Part shown: positions 31,799 to 41,482 of the stretch, in pieces
Position numbering within the stretch: position 1 is the first letter of the stretch
How the letters are laid out: each line of letters starts with the position of its first letter
Source of the DNA: UKL13-3 sp040387195
Lineage (GTDB): Bacteria; Bacteroidota; Bacteroidia; UKL13-3
Length of the DNA: 64,000 bases
Assembly (NCBI GenBank): GCA_040387195.1
Contig: JAZKEF010000011.1
Span: 248,001-312,000, forward strand
Direction of reading: 5' to 3'
Notes under the pieces: model-generated
What the model was told of the DNA's origin: nothing
Seen by the model: only the letters and a program-made list of their open reading frames with translations
The model's database searches: none
Position numbers and translations under genes: made by a program

Positions 31799-34285
31799 TT
31801 AATTTCTTCTCCCACTGCCTTTCGCTACAGGCGGAGCGTTCCATGGATCATCCGGCCATGAGTGTTTAGGGTATCTGCGTTTGAGTTCGTTGCGGACTTC
31901 AATATACGTATTGTTCCAAAAACTATGCAAATCGGAAGTAACCTGAACGGGTTTAAATCCGGGCGATAGCAGATGCATCACTACGGGTGTTTTACCTGCA
32001 TTGATCCGGGGTGTTTCTGCAAGCCCGAACACTTCCTGCAACCTTACGGCAAGTACAGGTGTTTCGCCATTCGGCAAATAGTGTATGGAGATATTTGAAC
32101 CACTCGGTACTTCAATTTTAGCGGGAGCTAAAGCTGCCAAAGCCTGTTGTTTATCCCAATCGAGGTGATGCAATAATGCCTGAGCCAGGTTAATCTTTTT
32201 GAGGTCGTCCGGTTTTTTGATACCCGTTAAATAAGGACCCAACCATTCCTGGTTGTTGAACAACAGGGCAGGAGTGCTCACATCCGGCCAGCCATCCAGC
32301 GGGTTCCACTTGCGCAAACTTTTGATGCGATTTTGCAATTGTTCCATCTGTTCATCAAATGAAAGCAATGCTTCACCTTCCGTTTTCAGGGCATTGGATA
32401 TGGCTTCCGCCAAATGTGTTGCATCGGGTTGTGGCAGGGGTTTGGATTGCAATACAATACTGCCGATACGCAGGTCTTTGGTGGCAATCAATCCGCCTTT
32501 ACGTGTGTCCCAGGTAATAACTTCCTGCTCCTTCACCATTGGCAACAGGTCCTTCGGATTAAGCGGAGAGGCCATAAATATTTTACCTAACCCATCACGG
32601 GTATCAATATGTGCAATAGCCAGCCATGGCTCACTCGAAAGGTCATCCCTGTGACCTGCAGCTGCATATTTGCCATTGGCCAATTGAAACTGTGCATTGT
32701 TTCCGGGACGTGCAAAAGCAATACGTTCGGGATAAGCATATGCGAGTAGCAAACCTGTTTCATAAGAATCCACCGGACCATTATCAATGCTTACATTCAA
32801 CAATCTTCGGTAAGAGTCAGCCACCTTTTCAATACGGTTGAGTTTGTTGCCAAGTGCATTGTTTGCACGTCCCCTGCGCAATGCTTCAATCCGTAGGTTG
32901 ATATCAATACCCGATTCTTTGGGCAGCGGATCACGCTCTTCCAAAACTGCTGCAATATCGGTTGCGAGTTGCTTGGCCGTTTCCGTTTTTGCCATCAGCA
33001 GCATATGCGCCAAACGCGGGTGACAGGCAAGCTGGTGAACTTGTTTTCCGTGTTCGGTAATCTTTCCGTTTTCCAGTGCACCAATTTGATGCAATACCTC
33101 CGTAGCCTGCTGAATATGGGCTTTGGGAGGAGGGGAGAGCCAGGTGAGTTGATTTACATCCGTTACTCCCCATAACGCCAGATCCAGTACAAGCGCGGCT
33201 AGATCAGCTTCCAGAATTTCAGGAATCCGATGCTCCGCAAGCCGGTCGTGGGTGGCTTTTGTCCACATCCGGTAACATACCCCGGCACTCAGTCTTCCGG
33301 CACGTCCTGCGCGCTGGTCGGCCGAGTCTTTTGAGATCTGCACCGTTTCCAAACGCGATAATCCTGATTTGGGATCAAAGCGGGAAACCTTCCCATAGCC
33401 TGTATCCACAACAATCTTGACTCCTTCAATGGTTAAACTTGTTTCGGCAATTGAGGTGGCCAGTACAATTTTACGTTTGCCAAATTTATTGGGAACAATA
33501 GCCAGGTATTGTTCATGCTGCGGCAACTGACCATACAATGGATGAATAGCAAAGTCCCGTATTTCCTGTTTGAGCAATCCCGCACATTTTCGGATGTCAC
33601 CTTCGCCCGGTAAAAAAACCAACGCATCACCATCGTGTTCATTCATGGCTTTGATAACCGTGCGTGCTGTAATTTCAGGCAACAACCTTACATCCTGTCC
33701 GGTTCCGTAAAACACTTCAACCGGATATTGTTTGCCTTTACTTTCGGCAACGGGTGCTTGTAACAGGGAAGTAAGCTGCGGCATATTTAAGGTTGCCGAC
33801 ATAATCATAATGCGCAAATCGGGACGTAATACCTGTTGCGCTTCACGGCATAAGGCCATAGCCACATCGGCATGAATGCTGCGTTCATGGAACTCATCAA
33901 AGATGACCAACCCCACACCTTCGAGTGCATTATCAGTATGCAACATGCGGGTCAGGATTCCTTCCGTTACTACCTCAATGCGTGTTTTCTCCGACACCTT
34001 ATTATCAAACCGAATGCGGTACCCAATGGTTTCACCAACAGCATCACCCCATAAATCTGCCATGCGCATGGCAATGGTTCGTGCGGCCAGCCTACGTGGT
34101 TCCAGCATTAAAATTTTCTTGCCTGCAAGCCAGGGTTCATCAATCAGTGTTAATGGGAGCAACGTGCTTTTTCCCGCACCCGGAGGCGCACTGATGATTA
34201 AGGTATTTGATTGTGCTAAATGAGATTTTACCGAATCAATAATTTCGGTAACCGGAAGTGTTGATGTATATGGATTAAAGGCCAA
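31799..34285 (-). CDS. hrpB: ATP-dependent helicase HrpB
   Basis: An 828-residue DEAH/RHA-type helicase of normal HrpB length. Motifs in order: Walker A APPGAGKST (about 34-42), EPRRLAARTIA, the DEFH box in VIFDEFHERS, SATLN, and LATSIAETSLTIEGVKIVVDTG with SADQRAGRAGR. The HA2 region and a HrpB-type C-terminal domain follow, ending NAPPVAKGSG. The start is a TTG at 34285; a stop codon four codons upstream excludes a longer form. HrpB is a putative RNA/DNA helicase of uncertain role. Its start is about 80 bases from the first palindrome of the REP array. Confidence 0.94.
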   Translation of the reverse strand: MAFNPYTSTLPVTEIIDSVKSHLAQSNTLIISAPPGAGKSTLLPLTLIDEPWLAGKKILMLEPRRLAARTIAMRMADLWGDAVGETIGYRIRFDNKVSEKTRIEVVTEGILTRMLHTDNALEGVGLVIFDEFHERSIHADVAMALCREAQQVLRPDLRIMIMSATLNMPQLTSLLQAPVAESKGKQYPVEVFYGTGQDVRLLPEITARTVIKAMNEHDGDALVFLPGEGDIRKCAGLLKQEIRDFAIHPLYGQLPQHEQYLAIVPNKFGKRKIVLATSIAETSLTIEGVKIVVDTGYGKVSRFDPKSGLSRLETVQISKDSADQRAGRAGRLSAGVCYRMWTKATHDRLAEHRIPEILEADLAALVLDLALWGVTDVNQLTWLSPPPKAHIQQATEVLHQIGALENGKITEHGKQVHQLACHPRLAHMLLMAKTETAKQLATDIAAVLEERDPLPKESGIDINLRIEALRRGRANNALGNKLNRIEKVADSYRRLLNVSIDNGPVDSYETGLLLAYAYPERIAFARPGNNAQFQLANGKYAAAGHRDDLSSEPWLAIAHIDTRDGLGKIFMASPLNPKDLLPMVKEQEVITWDTRKGGLIATKDLRIGSIVLQSKPLPQPDATHLAEAISNALKTEGEALLSFDEQMEQLQNRIKSLRKWNPLDGWPDVSTPALLFNNQEWLGPYLTGIKKPDDLKKINLAQALLHHLDWDKQQALAALAPAKIEVPSGSNISIHYLPNGETPVLAVRLQEVFGLAETPRINAGKTPVVMHLLSPGFKPVQVTSDLHSFWNNTYIEVRNELKRRYPKHSWPDDPWNAPPVAKGSGRRN

Positions 34286-34363
34286 TGGGTAGTTCTATGT
34301 TGGCCACAAAGGTAATTGAAACGTATCAATGGTCGCGGGAAATATCAACGCGCAGGCCCTATG

Positions 34364-34381
34364 GCACCCCCAAAGGGGTGC
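34364..34381. repeat. GCACCCC palindrome upstream of the REP array
   Basis: GCACCCC (34364-34370) and GGGGTGC (34375-34381) form a 7-bp perfect stem with a CAAA loop. It lies about 40 bases before the first GTCCC palindrome and may be a diverged member of the same array. Confidence 0.5.
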
Positions 34382-34418
34382 GAATGCATACACATTTCTT
34401 TTGGGCTACCCGGGTTTG

Positions 34419-34792
34419 GTCCCTAGCGGGACAGGGGGGAGCGATACGTCCCGTCAGGGACATGATGTTTCCACTAGACTTGTTGATGATGCCACACTAT
34501 CCCTTTAGGGATAGTGCATGGGTAAGCCAACCGCACCCCATAGGCTTGAGTCCCGTTAGGGACGAAATACTTCCCAAGACTTGGTAATGATGCCACTTAA
34601 TCCCTTTAGGGATAGTACATGGGTAAGCCAACCGCACCCCGTAGGCTTGAGTCCCGTTAGGGACGAAATACTTCCACAAGACTTGGTAATGATGCCACTC
34701 AATCCCTTTAGGGATAATACATGGGTAAGCCAACCGCACCCCATAGGCTTGAGTCCCGTTAGGGACGAAATACTTCCACAAGACTTGGTAAT
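34419..34792. repeat. REP-like palindrome array beside an IS200-type transposase gene
   Basis: There are three head-to-tail units of 101-102 bases (starts 34488, 34589, 34691). Each has two hairpins: ATCCC-TTTA-GGGAT (first copy 34499-34512, arms extend to CACTATCCC/GGGATAGTG) and GTCCC-GTTA-GGGAC (34550-34563, 34651-34664, 34753-34766). Two more GTCCC palindromes precede them (34419-34432 and 34448-34461). The array ends 85 bases before the transposase ATG, a layout expected for REP sequences and their cognate RAYT enzyme. No variable spacers, so not CRISPR. Confidence 0.85.
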
Positions 34793-34877
34793 GCACGTTC
34801 AATATGAAACAAAAATCCTAAACGGCTTGCAGAGATTCTCTGCATCTGTTATTTTTACCAAACCAATAAACCCCACC

Positions 34878-35339
34878 ATGCCCAACACATACACCCAACT
34901 CCACATCCATTTTGTTTTTGCTGTAAAATATCGGGCATCGGCTATCAGACCATCATGGAAACATACTCTCTATAAATACATAACGGGTATTACCCAAAAG
35001 AATGAGCATAAGATGCTTGCCATTAACGGAGTTTCTGATCATGTACACATTTTAATAGGAGTGAGACCTTCTCAATCAATTTCGGACCTGATGCAAGATA
35101 TCAAAGGTTCCTCGTCAAAATGGATCAATGAACAAAAATTAACCCCAAACAAGTTTGAATGGCAGGGTGGTTATGGTGCATTTGCATGCAGCAAATCGGA
35201 TGTGAACAGGGTTATTGATTATATCAAAAATCAGGAAGAGCATCATGCAGAAATCACCTTCCGGGATGAGTATCTTGATTTTTTAAGAACGCTGGAGCTT
35301 GATTTTGATGAACGCTACATCTTTCATGAAATGCTTTGA
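34878..35339 (+). CDS. IS200/IS605-type Y1 transposase (RAYT-like)
   Basis: A 153-residue HUH-superfamily tyrosine transposase. The metal-binding HUH motif is H55-V-H57 in NGVSDHVHILIGV, and the catalytic Tyr is Y115 in RVIDYIKNQEEHH. THLHIHFVFAVKYR-like strands open the domain, and YGAFACSKSD matches close relatives I know from Bacteroidota and Verrucomicrobia. The ATG at 34878 fits the domain start; the longer open frame upstream only reads through the repeat array. Such enzymes cut and join single-stranded DNA at hairpins. No tnpB is present and no second copy is in the window, so it looks like a single-copy REP-associated enzyme rather than an active IS. Confidence 0.87.
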   Translation: MPNTYTQLHIHFVFAVKYRASAIRPSWKHTLYKYITGITQKNEHKMLAINGVSDHVHILIGVRPSQSISDLMQDIKGSSSKWINEQKLTPNKFEWQGGYGAFACSKSDVNRVIDYIKNQEEHHAEITFRDEYLDFLRTLELDFDERYIFHEML

Positions 35340-35376
35340 ACTCATTGTCAAGCAAAGACCTCTATCAATACATCCG

Positions 35377-36132
35377 TCAATCTTGATGAGATGAAACAGT
35401 AGGTGCTTTCCATTTCCGCAACATTAAAAACCATAGAACCACATTTGCAGCCATCGCAACATAGGTGCTAAGTACCGGGGTCTCAAACAGGATATTAAAC
35501 CAGGCATGCAATGTAATGGCCACCATCAGCGAACGTGTTCGATCTGTTAGCTTACCGATTACATACGCCAATATAAGAACGAAAACGAGGAGAATAACTT
35601 TGCGTACGATCAATTGCGAAAGGGAGCCTTCCGTCAGGCCACGGGTAAAGTGCCACATTTCCCACATAATTCCCAAAATGATCCAACGTTTAGGTTCCTT
35701 GACGTTGCGAAGAGAATCCTGCAGGAAACCTCTCCAGCCAAGTTCTTCACCCAAAATCATCAGGAAGCCGGTAAAAGAAAGCAACATCAGTTTTGGAAAT
35801 GTAAGATCCTTTTCACTTGGCAAAAAATACATGGAGATGGCCCAGATGAAGATTGGAAGCAGGTAAAAGGCAAGACTTTTTATAATTGATGTTCCGAAAA
35901 AAAGGATGGTTCGTTGATGCGATTTACGGAATATATAAAAGCAGATAATTGCTGAAACAGCCGGCCCCCACATGTATAGCATGTTTTTATATTCAAAACC
36001 AAAGTCCTTCCAGTCTTGCGGAAACAAATCGCGCCATGCAAAAAACGGCCATGAAAATCCGCAGGCTATACTATAAAAAACAATTATTTCCTTATACGGA
36101 ACAGTGTTCTTTTGTTGAATATGATCCGTCAT
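35377..36132 (-). CDS. CPBP family intramembrane metalloprotease (CAAX/ABI type)
   Basis: A 251-residue membrane protein with about seven or eight helices. The CPBP (Abi) signature is EELGWRGFLQ, giving the EExxxR catalytic motif. WEMWHFTRG supplies the F/H-x-x-x motif II, and TLHAWFNILFE the last conserved His/Asn block. Members cleave substrates within the membrane; bacterial substrates are mostly unknown, and some relatives give bacteriocin immunity. It starts 2 bases after the stop of the DUF3667 gene, so the two are co-transcribed. Confidence 0.88.
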   Translation of the reverse strand: MTDHIQQKNTVPYKEIIVFYSIACGFSWPFFAWRDLFPQDWKDFGFEYKNMLYMWGPAVSAIICFYIFRKSHQRTILFFGTSIIKSLAFYLLPIFIWAISMYFLPSEKDLTFPKLMLLSFTGFLMILGEELGWRGFLQDSLRNVKEPKRWIILGIMWEMWHFTRGLTEGSLSQLIVRKVILLVFVLILAYVIGKLTDRTRSLMVAITLHAWFNILFETPVLSTYVAMAANVVLWFLMLRKWKAPTVSSHQD

Positions 36133-36134
36133 AC

Positions 36135-36950
36135 TTACAGCAACATAAATGTAATTTCAAAAACGATAAACCGGTACAGGAAAAAGATGACGGTAAAGTG
36201 AATGAAAGAGAAGAGAAGTGCTGTAATGATTGCAATCCACCATTTTGCCTGAAATACTTTATGGAAAACAATTGAGCAATAAATGACAAATGCAGTTCCT
36301 GCTCCATAAGTTATGGTTAAATCATCATCAAAAAAGGAGGGATTCAAACCGATAAATGCCATGATCATAAAAGCAAGGGGCATTAACAGGAATATCATAA
36401 GCATGTAGAAAATATTGATTTCTGTTGCTACTATAAAATTGTCAAATAGTACCCGTTTTCGATAAAATAGTAATGAAATAATTATTGCTGAGAAAGGTAT
36501 TAACAGTAGCAGTGAGAACTTTGATACGGTATGTGATTTCATTTCAAATGCTCGCGATAGATCCTCTTCTGATATATGATCTGTTTGTATTTTTTCTTCA
36601 ATTTGTTGTTCGATAACAGTAAAAATGTTGTTTTTGTAATGACTCATTTGCGGGTTCAGTCCCTTGAAAAGAGGAAAGAGAAGATAGAGAATAACCATGA
36701 GCAGAAAGAAGGAGATGGGCTTAAAGTATTTCTTCCTGATACCATTACAGTAATCAACGGTAAGTGTTCCAGGCTTAACGAAAATTGTTTTGAGCGTTGT
36801 AAAAAATGCACCTTCAAAATGCGTTACAAAATGAAAAACATCTTCAATGAGATGTTTTATGGACTTATCCTTTTCGGTATAATTCTTTTGCCCGCAATGG
36901 TTGCAAAAGTTTCCTTCAAAGCTTGCAGCGCAGTTTTTACAAATGATCAT
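36135..36950 (-). CDS. DUF3667 membrane protein with N-terminal zinc ribbon
   Basis: A 271-residue protein. The N-terminus ICKNCAASFEGNFCNHCGQK is a CxxC...CxxC zinc ribbon (residues about 4-20), followed by the DUF3667 hallmark HLIEDVFHFVTHFEGAFFTTLK and PGTLTVDYCNGIRKKYFKPISFF. About five membrane helices make up the rest. Function unknown; common in Bacteroidota. It is operonic with the CPBP protease downstream. Confidence 0.88.
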   Translation of the reverse strand: MIICKNCAASFEGNFCNHCGQKNYTEKDKSIKHLIEDVFHFVTHFEGAFFTTLKTIFVKPGTLTVDYCNGIRKKYFKPISFFLLMVILYLLFPLFKGLNPQMSHYKNNIFTVIEQQIEEKIQTDHISEEDLSRAFEMKSHTVSKFSLLLLIPFSAIIISLLFYRKRVLFDNFIVATEINIFYMLMIFLLMPLAFMIMAFIGLNPSFFDDDLTITYGAGTAFVIYCSIVFHKVFQAKWWIAIITALLFSFIHFTVIFFLYRFIVFEITFMLL

Positions 36951-37127
36951 GAGAGATTGTAACGTTTACTAAGGTGTTGAAATCAAACATAAACAATAGG
37001 ATTGATATTTTCTGAACGAGTACCCAATTCAACGAAATCTGCGAAAAAAAAACATATGAACATTACGCTCTTTGCGCTTATCTTGGGAATGAAGGCTAAA
37101 AGCAGCGTTACACTAGTATCTGTTAAC

Positions 37128-37502
37128 TTATCCCAGCAGTGCAACCCATTGCAGCAACATAACCACCATGGAAACAACAGCCATCAAAGCAATAATTAAA
37201 AAGGCTTTGATCTTACTTCTCAAATCGGGGTTGTTGGCCGATGCCAGTTCAAATACCGAATAAAGTGTTAAGGTGCTTCTCCATGCAAATACACTAAACA
37301 ATGCTGCGGTTAAGATAAAACCGGCATATGGTGCCCATGTCATTTGCAGGTACATCAGGTGCCCTGCACCCATAGCCAACATGCCCGAGAGCCCACCGGA
37401 TATCAGTGCGGTTTTGGCTTTTAGCCCAATAAATACAACAGCCAGAACACCACAGGTGATCAAAAAAAGACCGTATACAAAAAGCAGAATTGAAATATTC
37501 AT
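37128..37502 (-). CDS. small four-helix membrane protein
   Basis: A 124-residue protein from the ATG at 37502 (the longer frame begins with a TTG two codons upstream). It has four hydrophobic helices at about 4-24, 27-47, 55-75 and 98-122, with a Gly-rich turn ALISGGLSGMLAMGAGH. The pattern of a Gly-rich, four-helix protein of this length recalls TMEM14-like proteins, but the match is weak. No neighbours in the same direction are close. Function unknown. Confidence 0.6.
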   Translation of the reverse strand: MNISILLFVYGLFLITCGVLAVVFIGLKAKTALISGGLSGMLAMGAGHLMYLQMTWAPYAGFILTAALFSVFAWRSTLTLYSVFELASANNPDLRSKIKAFLIIALMAVVSMVVMLLQWVALLG

Positions 37503-37557
37503 ATGCAAAAATTATGATTGCAAATATGTGGTTTTATATAGTTCGATAAACACAAAA

Positions 37558-37590
37558 GGTTGAAGACCGATAAAAATCCTCAACCCTCAT
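37558..37590 (-). terminator. probable terminator of the BNR/T9SS gene
   Basis: Read on the minus strand, GGTTGA pairs with TCAACC around a 16-base loop, and the tract TTTTGTGTTT follows. It begins about 30 bases after the stop of the gene at 37617. The stem is short, so the call is moderate. Confidence 0.5.
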
Positions 37591-37616
37591 GTTGTTCAAT
37601 GTTTCGAAAGAAAATG

Positions 37617-38882
37617 CTATTGTTTGATCAATCGCGAAACATAGGTTTGGGTTCCCTGTTGTGCTTTTAATATATAGATTCCGGCTTGCAGTCCGCTGAT
37701 ATCAATAGCTCCCGAAACAGCTGTTTCCATTAGGGTTTTACCTGTAAGGTCGAGTATGGTTACCGTTTCAATTTCTGTATCCACATCAATCAGATTGGTT
37801 GCAGGGTTAGGATAAAATGAAACAGTATGTGAGCTTTTTATTGGTTGTAAACCTGTTGGTCCTGCGGCATGTTTTACTACACCGGCCTCCGAAAAGCCAC
37901 CAAATAGTGTTCCGTTCAGCACCTGCATCGTTTTTAAGGAATGGAATTTAAAGGATGTAAAGGAATACAGGTTTTCCGTGATATTGGTCCAGACCAGACC
38001 GGCATTTGAGCTGTGAAATACTTTTTTCAATGTATCACCCCCGGTAAACGATCCGGTATAAGCTACGTATAAAGATTGTCCATTAGCCCATATGGATGAT
38101 GCCAGTGCCGGATTGTCAATATTCATATGGATACTATCCCAGGTCATCTGGTTGTTTTTGGTAACAAAGAGTACCGGTTTACTGGTAGATAATACCTGGT
38201 AATTGCCATACAATACTGCCGGGTTCGAAAGATCCTGCCAGATACCATTGATAAACCCCAGTGGCATTCCTGCAGGCCATGTTGTTTGCCGTTTGATCCA
38301 GTTAAGTCCCATATCGGTTGTGAGTCCAATATAACCCGCACCCAGCACCAATGTGTCACCTATGGCATATACTGTAGCCGGTGTCCTGAACTCGTTTGGT
38401 ACAGGTAGAATATTCCATTGGGGGTCGGTGTTCTTTTTGTACATCACAAAATTGGATTCGAGTCGCGCCAATACATAATCCTTAAAGGTGGTAAGTTGCA
38501 CGGTTGCCGGCAATGCTCCGTTACTATTCGACCAACCCACTGTATCAATGCTCCAGCTCTGGCCCTGGTTTTCGGTATAGTACACATAATAATTTCCGTT
38601 TCCCGAAAACGATGCATAATGGCGGTTTCCCTGTTTAACAATGCCCGAGCACCCCGAAATACCAGACTGCAATCCGGTTGAAACTTCTGTCCAGATGGTA
38701 CCACCATCCGTTGATTTAAAAATGCGACCTGTTGTTCCTGCCCATAACGTTGTGTTGTCGGTTAACATGGCTGATACCCCGAATCCTGAGCCCAGATCAG
38801 GGTTATTGATCTTCTCCCATTGTGCTTCGGCTGTAAAAACCAAGGCGAATAAACAAAGGGTAGTGGTAAAAAATTTATTCAT
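37617..38882 (-). CDS. secreted BNR/propeller-like protein with T9SS type A sorting domain
   Basis: A 421-residue protein with a signal peptide (MNKFFTTTLCLFALVFTAEAQ). The middle contains repeated blades with Asp-box/BNR-like words such as GRIFKSTDGGTIWTEVSTG and YYTENQGQSWSIDTVGW, as in sialidase-like or photosynthesis-system-II-assembly-like propellers. The last about 70 residues (VSFYPNPATNLIDV ... LQAGIYILKAQ ... VSRLIKQ) are a T9SS type A sorting domain, so it is exported across the outer membrane. The enzymatic residues of sialidases are not evident; it may bind rather than cleave. Confidence 0.85.
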   Translation of the reverse strand: MNKFFTTTLCLFALVFTAEAQWEKINNPDLGSGFGVSAMLTDNTTLWAGTTGRIFKSTDGGTIWTEVSTGLQSGISGCSGIVKQGNRHYASFSGNGNYYVYYTENQGQSWSIDTVGWSNSNGALPATVQLTTFKDYVLARLESNFVMYKKNTDPQWNILPVPNEFRTPATVYAIGDTLVLGAGYIGLTTDMGLNWIKRQTTWPAGMPLGFINGIWQDLSNPAVLYGNYQVLSTSKPVLFVTKNNQMTWDSIHMNIDNPALASSIWANGQSLYVAYTGSFTGGDTLKKVFHSSNAGLVWTNITENLYSFTSFKFHSLKTMQVLNGTLFGGFSEAGVVKHAAGPTGLQPIKSSHTVSFYPNPATNLIDVDTEIETVTILDLTGKTLMETAVSGAIDISGLQAGIYILKAQQGTQTYVSRLIKQ

Positions 38883-39029
38883 AACTGTAAGAATTATCTA
38901 TTTCAATACTAACACTTTGTAAGAAATGCGGGTATACGTTAATTACCGTAAATAGTTAATGAGTTATAGGTTCTTGAGTTATAAGTAGGTGCTCTTCGGA
39001 TTTGTTTCAAATAATCTTACTTTCACGTT

Positions 39030-41252
39030 ATGAAACATTTCTCCAAATACCTTATCAGTTGTGTAGTTTTACTGGCGCAGTATACGCAGGTAAACGCCCA
39101 GGCACAACTTTCGGCCAATATGCAACAATACCTTGCAGCCAAAAGCAAACACCACGTATCCACGCAAGGAGTATACAGCAAACAAAACAACACCCTTTAT
39201 ATCGGGGCATTGCTGAAGGTAAATACCAACCTGCAAGAGGAACAACTTACTCAATTAGGTGTGTTGATAGGCACCAAAGCAGGAAATATTTACACTGCAC
39301 AAATACCTGAACAAAAGCTATCTTATGTATTGCAAGTAAAAGGGATAGATTATATTCAGCTGGATGAGCCCATTACCTCTGCTATGGATATTGCACGCAA
39401 AGCGGCACGCGTAGATTCGGTACAAAACGGAATCAACTTACCCATGCCATATACAGGCAAAAATGTAGTGGTTGGAATTATTGATGCGGGGTTCAATTAC
39501 AATCACCCTACTTTTTATGATACCACCGGAAAGGTATTACGTGTAAAACGTGTGTGGGAACAACGCAATGCAGGCACACCTCCCGTAGGTTTTTCATATG
39601 GAAATGAACTTACCGATACCTCATCAATGGTAACAAAAGGAACGGAGCTTATCTCTTTTTCGCATGGAACACATGTGGGTGGTATTGCTGCAGGGTCTGG
39701 TTTTACAGGCAACAACAATGTAAAGTACCGAGGTGTGGCTTATGAAAGTGATCTGGTATTTGTGGGAATAAGACCTGAAAAAAGCGAATGGAAAACGGCC
39801 GGCATGAGCAGTATCATTGACGGTGTTAATTATATTTTTACCTATGCCAAGTCGGTTGGAAAACCGGCTGTGGCCAACTTAAGCTGGGGTTGTTCCATCG
39901 GCCCCAATGATGGTTCATCGTTGTTTGCACAGGCATTGGATAATCTGTGCGGACCGGGACGCATTTTTGTGAACTCAGCCGGAAACAATGGCGATGAAAA
40001 CGTTCACCTGCTCAAACAATTCAACGCAGTCGATACTGTTCATTCATTTGTAACATTCCCAACCATAGCAGGAGAGAAGCGCACCTGGATTGATATCTGG
40101 GGCGAGGCAGGAAAAACCTTTGCCGTTCAGTTGCGGTTGTTTAATGGTGCTGCCGAACAAAGTACCTCCGGTTATTTTACCCTTAACAATACAACTACTG
40201 ATACCTTTTTAATTGGCAGTAATAACGACACCTGCTTTTTTACACTTACTGCAACCGCCTCCGAGTTTAATGGCAAACCGCATGTGTTGATTGATGCCTT
40301 CAGTAAAACAAGTAATAACCTTTGTCTCAGTATTCAGTCGGCTTCGGGGAATACACATGCATGGCTGGGCTTTGTGCAGGACTATAACGGATATTACGGA
40401 GCATTCACCACCAATGGCCAATCATGGGCTGTAGCGGGAGATGCCAAGTACACGCTGGGTGAAATGTCGTGTACACGATATGCCATTACTGTGGCTGCTT
40501 ATACCTCTAAAATCGGCTTTAAAAACCTTTTAGGTTCCAATGTCTCATATTCCGGATATACGGTAACAGGGCAATTAACACCATTCTCAAGCAAGGGTCC
40601 AACGGTTGACGGACGGATCAAACCCAATATTGCAGCTCCGGGCATGACCATTGCATCGGCCGTAAATTCGTATGATGCATCATATGCTCCCGGGGGTAAC
40701 AATTACGGACAAAGTGTAGCTGTAAATCCTTTCGGAGCCCGTAGTTATTATTATGCCGAAGCCAGCGGAACATCTATGTCGTCACCCATGGCAAGCGGAA
40801 TTGTGGCGTTGCTGTTACAGGTTAATCCGGAGCTCAATCCACAGCGAATCCTCAGTATTTTAAGTGAAACAGCCATTAAAGATAATGCTACTACACAAAC
40901 ACCTGATTCCAGTCGATGGGGTGCCGGTAAGATCAATGCATATGCTGCCGTGAAGAAAGCCATTCTCACCATTGGGTTGGATCAGGTATCTGCACGTGAG
41001 TTGCAATCCATAGCTGTATTCCCTAATCCCAACAACGGAAGTTTTCAGTTGGGGTTTGAAGCGCAGCAGGAAACATCTTTACTGGTTGAAATAACGGATA
41101 TGTTCGGTCGGGGCATCAGTATGCAAAGGTGGGACGTGCAGTCTGGCTTGAATAATCTTTCGCTTGAAATGAAATCCCAAACTACCGGGATTTACTTTGT
41201 AACCATAACAGGAGCGGGGGGAAGTACGACAAAAAAAATGGTGGTGCAATAG
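39030..41252 (+). CDS. subtilisin-like S8 serine protease with T9SS type A sorting domain
   Basis: A 740-residue secreted protease. Signal peptide about 1-24, then a region resembling a propeptide. The catalytic triad is complete: Asp152 in GIIDAGFNYNHP, His212 in SHGTHVGGIA, and Ser582 in GTSMSSPMASG; the oxyanion Asn is in VNSAGNNGDE. A long beta-rich insert (about 340-480) separates His from Ser. The C-terminal about 75 residues (SIAVFPNPNNGSFQL ... TTKKMVVQ) are a T9SS type A sorting domain. It probably degrades extracellular protein for nutrition. Transcribed alone. Confidence 0.94.
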   Translation: MKHFSKYLISCVVLLAQYTQVNAQAQLSANMQQYLAAKSKHHVSTQGVYSKQNNTLYIGALLKVNTNLQEEQLTQLGVLIGTKAGNIYTAQIPEQKLSYVLQVKGIDYIQLDEPITSAMDIARKAARVDSVQNGINLPMPYTGKNVVVGIIDAGFNYNHPTFYDTTGKVLRVKRVWEQRNAGTPPVGFSYGNELTDTSSMVTKGTELISFSHGTHVGGIAAGSGFTGNNNVKYRGVAYESDLVFVGIRPEKSEWKTAGMSSIIDGVNYIFTYAKSVGKPAVANLSWGCSIGPNDGSSLFAQALDNLCGPGRIFVNSAGNNGDENVHLLKQFNAVDTVHSFVTFPTIAGEKRTWIDIWGEAGKTFAVQLRLFNGAAEQSTSGYFTLNNTTTDTFLIGSNNDTCFFTLTATASEFNGKPHVLIDAFSKTSNNLCLSIQSASGNTHAWLGFVQDYNGYYGAFTTNGQSWAVAGDAKYTLGEMSCTRYAITVAAYTSKIGFKNLLGSNVSYSGYTVTGQLTPFSSKGPTVDGRIKPNIAAPGMTIASAVNSYDASYAPGGNNYGQSVAVNPFGARSYYYAEASGTSMSSPMASGIVALLLQVNPELNPQRILSILSETAIKDNATTQTPDSSRWGAGKINAYAAVKKAILTIGLDQVSARELQSIAVFPNPNNGSFQLGFEAQQETSLLVEITDMFGRGISMQRWDVQSGLNNLSLEMKSQTTGIYFVTITGAGGSTTKKMVVQ

Positions 41253-41295
41253 TTAAATACTGCGCTGGGATTTAAATTGATGTCGTGAAAGGAAA

Positions 41296-41429
41296 TGCCA
41301 CAGATTTTCACAGATTAATGGTGTAAATCATTTACGTTATGATCTTAAAAAGTGTTGAGAGACAGTCAACTTAATAGATAGTTCTTAGTTGTATTTACTT
41401 TTTAATTTAATTTGTGAAAATCTGTGGCA
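41296..41429. repeat. GCCACAGATT inverted-repeat element, copy 2
   Basis: A 134-base element between the subtilase and DJ-1/PfpI genes. The left arm TGCCACAGATTTTCACAGATTAAT (41296-41319) matches the complement of the right arm (41406-41429) at 22 of 24 positions. The interior is AT-rich with no gene. Confidence 0.75.
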
Positions 41430-41482
41430 AACATCTTACAAGAACTGTTTTGTTAAAAAAAAGAGTCTTTTGACTTTAGCTA

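Noticed and set aside
34497..34802. Open frames on both strands across the palindrome array
   Set aside because: They exist because the 101-102-base units repeat without stop codons; their translations are repeats of the same word and carry no protein signature.
34581..34877. N-terminal extension of the transposase through the REP array
   Set aside because: The extra 99 residues are translated repeats. The HUH domain begins at the ATG at 34878, which matches the length of relatives.
34878..36132. Transposase, CPBP protease and DUF3667 genes as a defence island
   Set aside because: CPBP proteins can be linked to immunity, but no nuclease, toxin or known defence gene is next to them, and the transposase explains the repeats.
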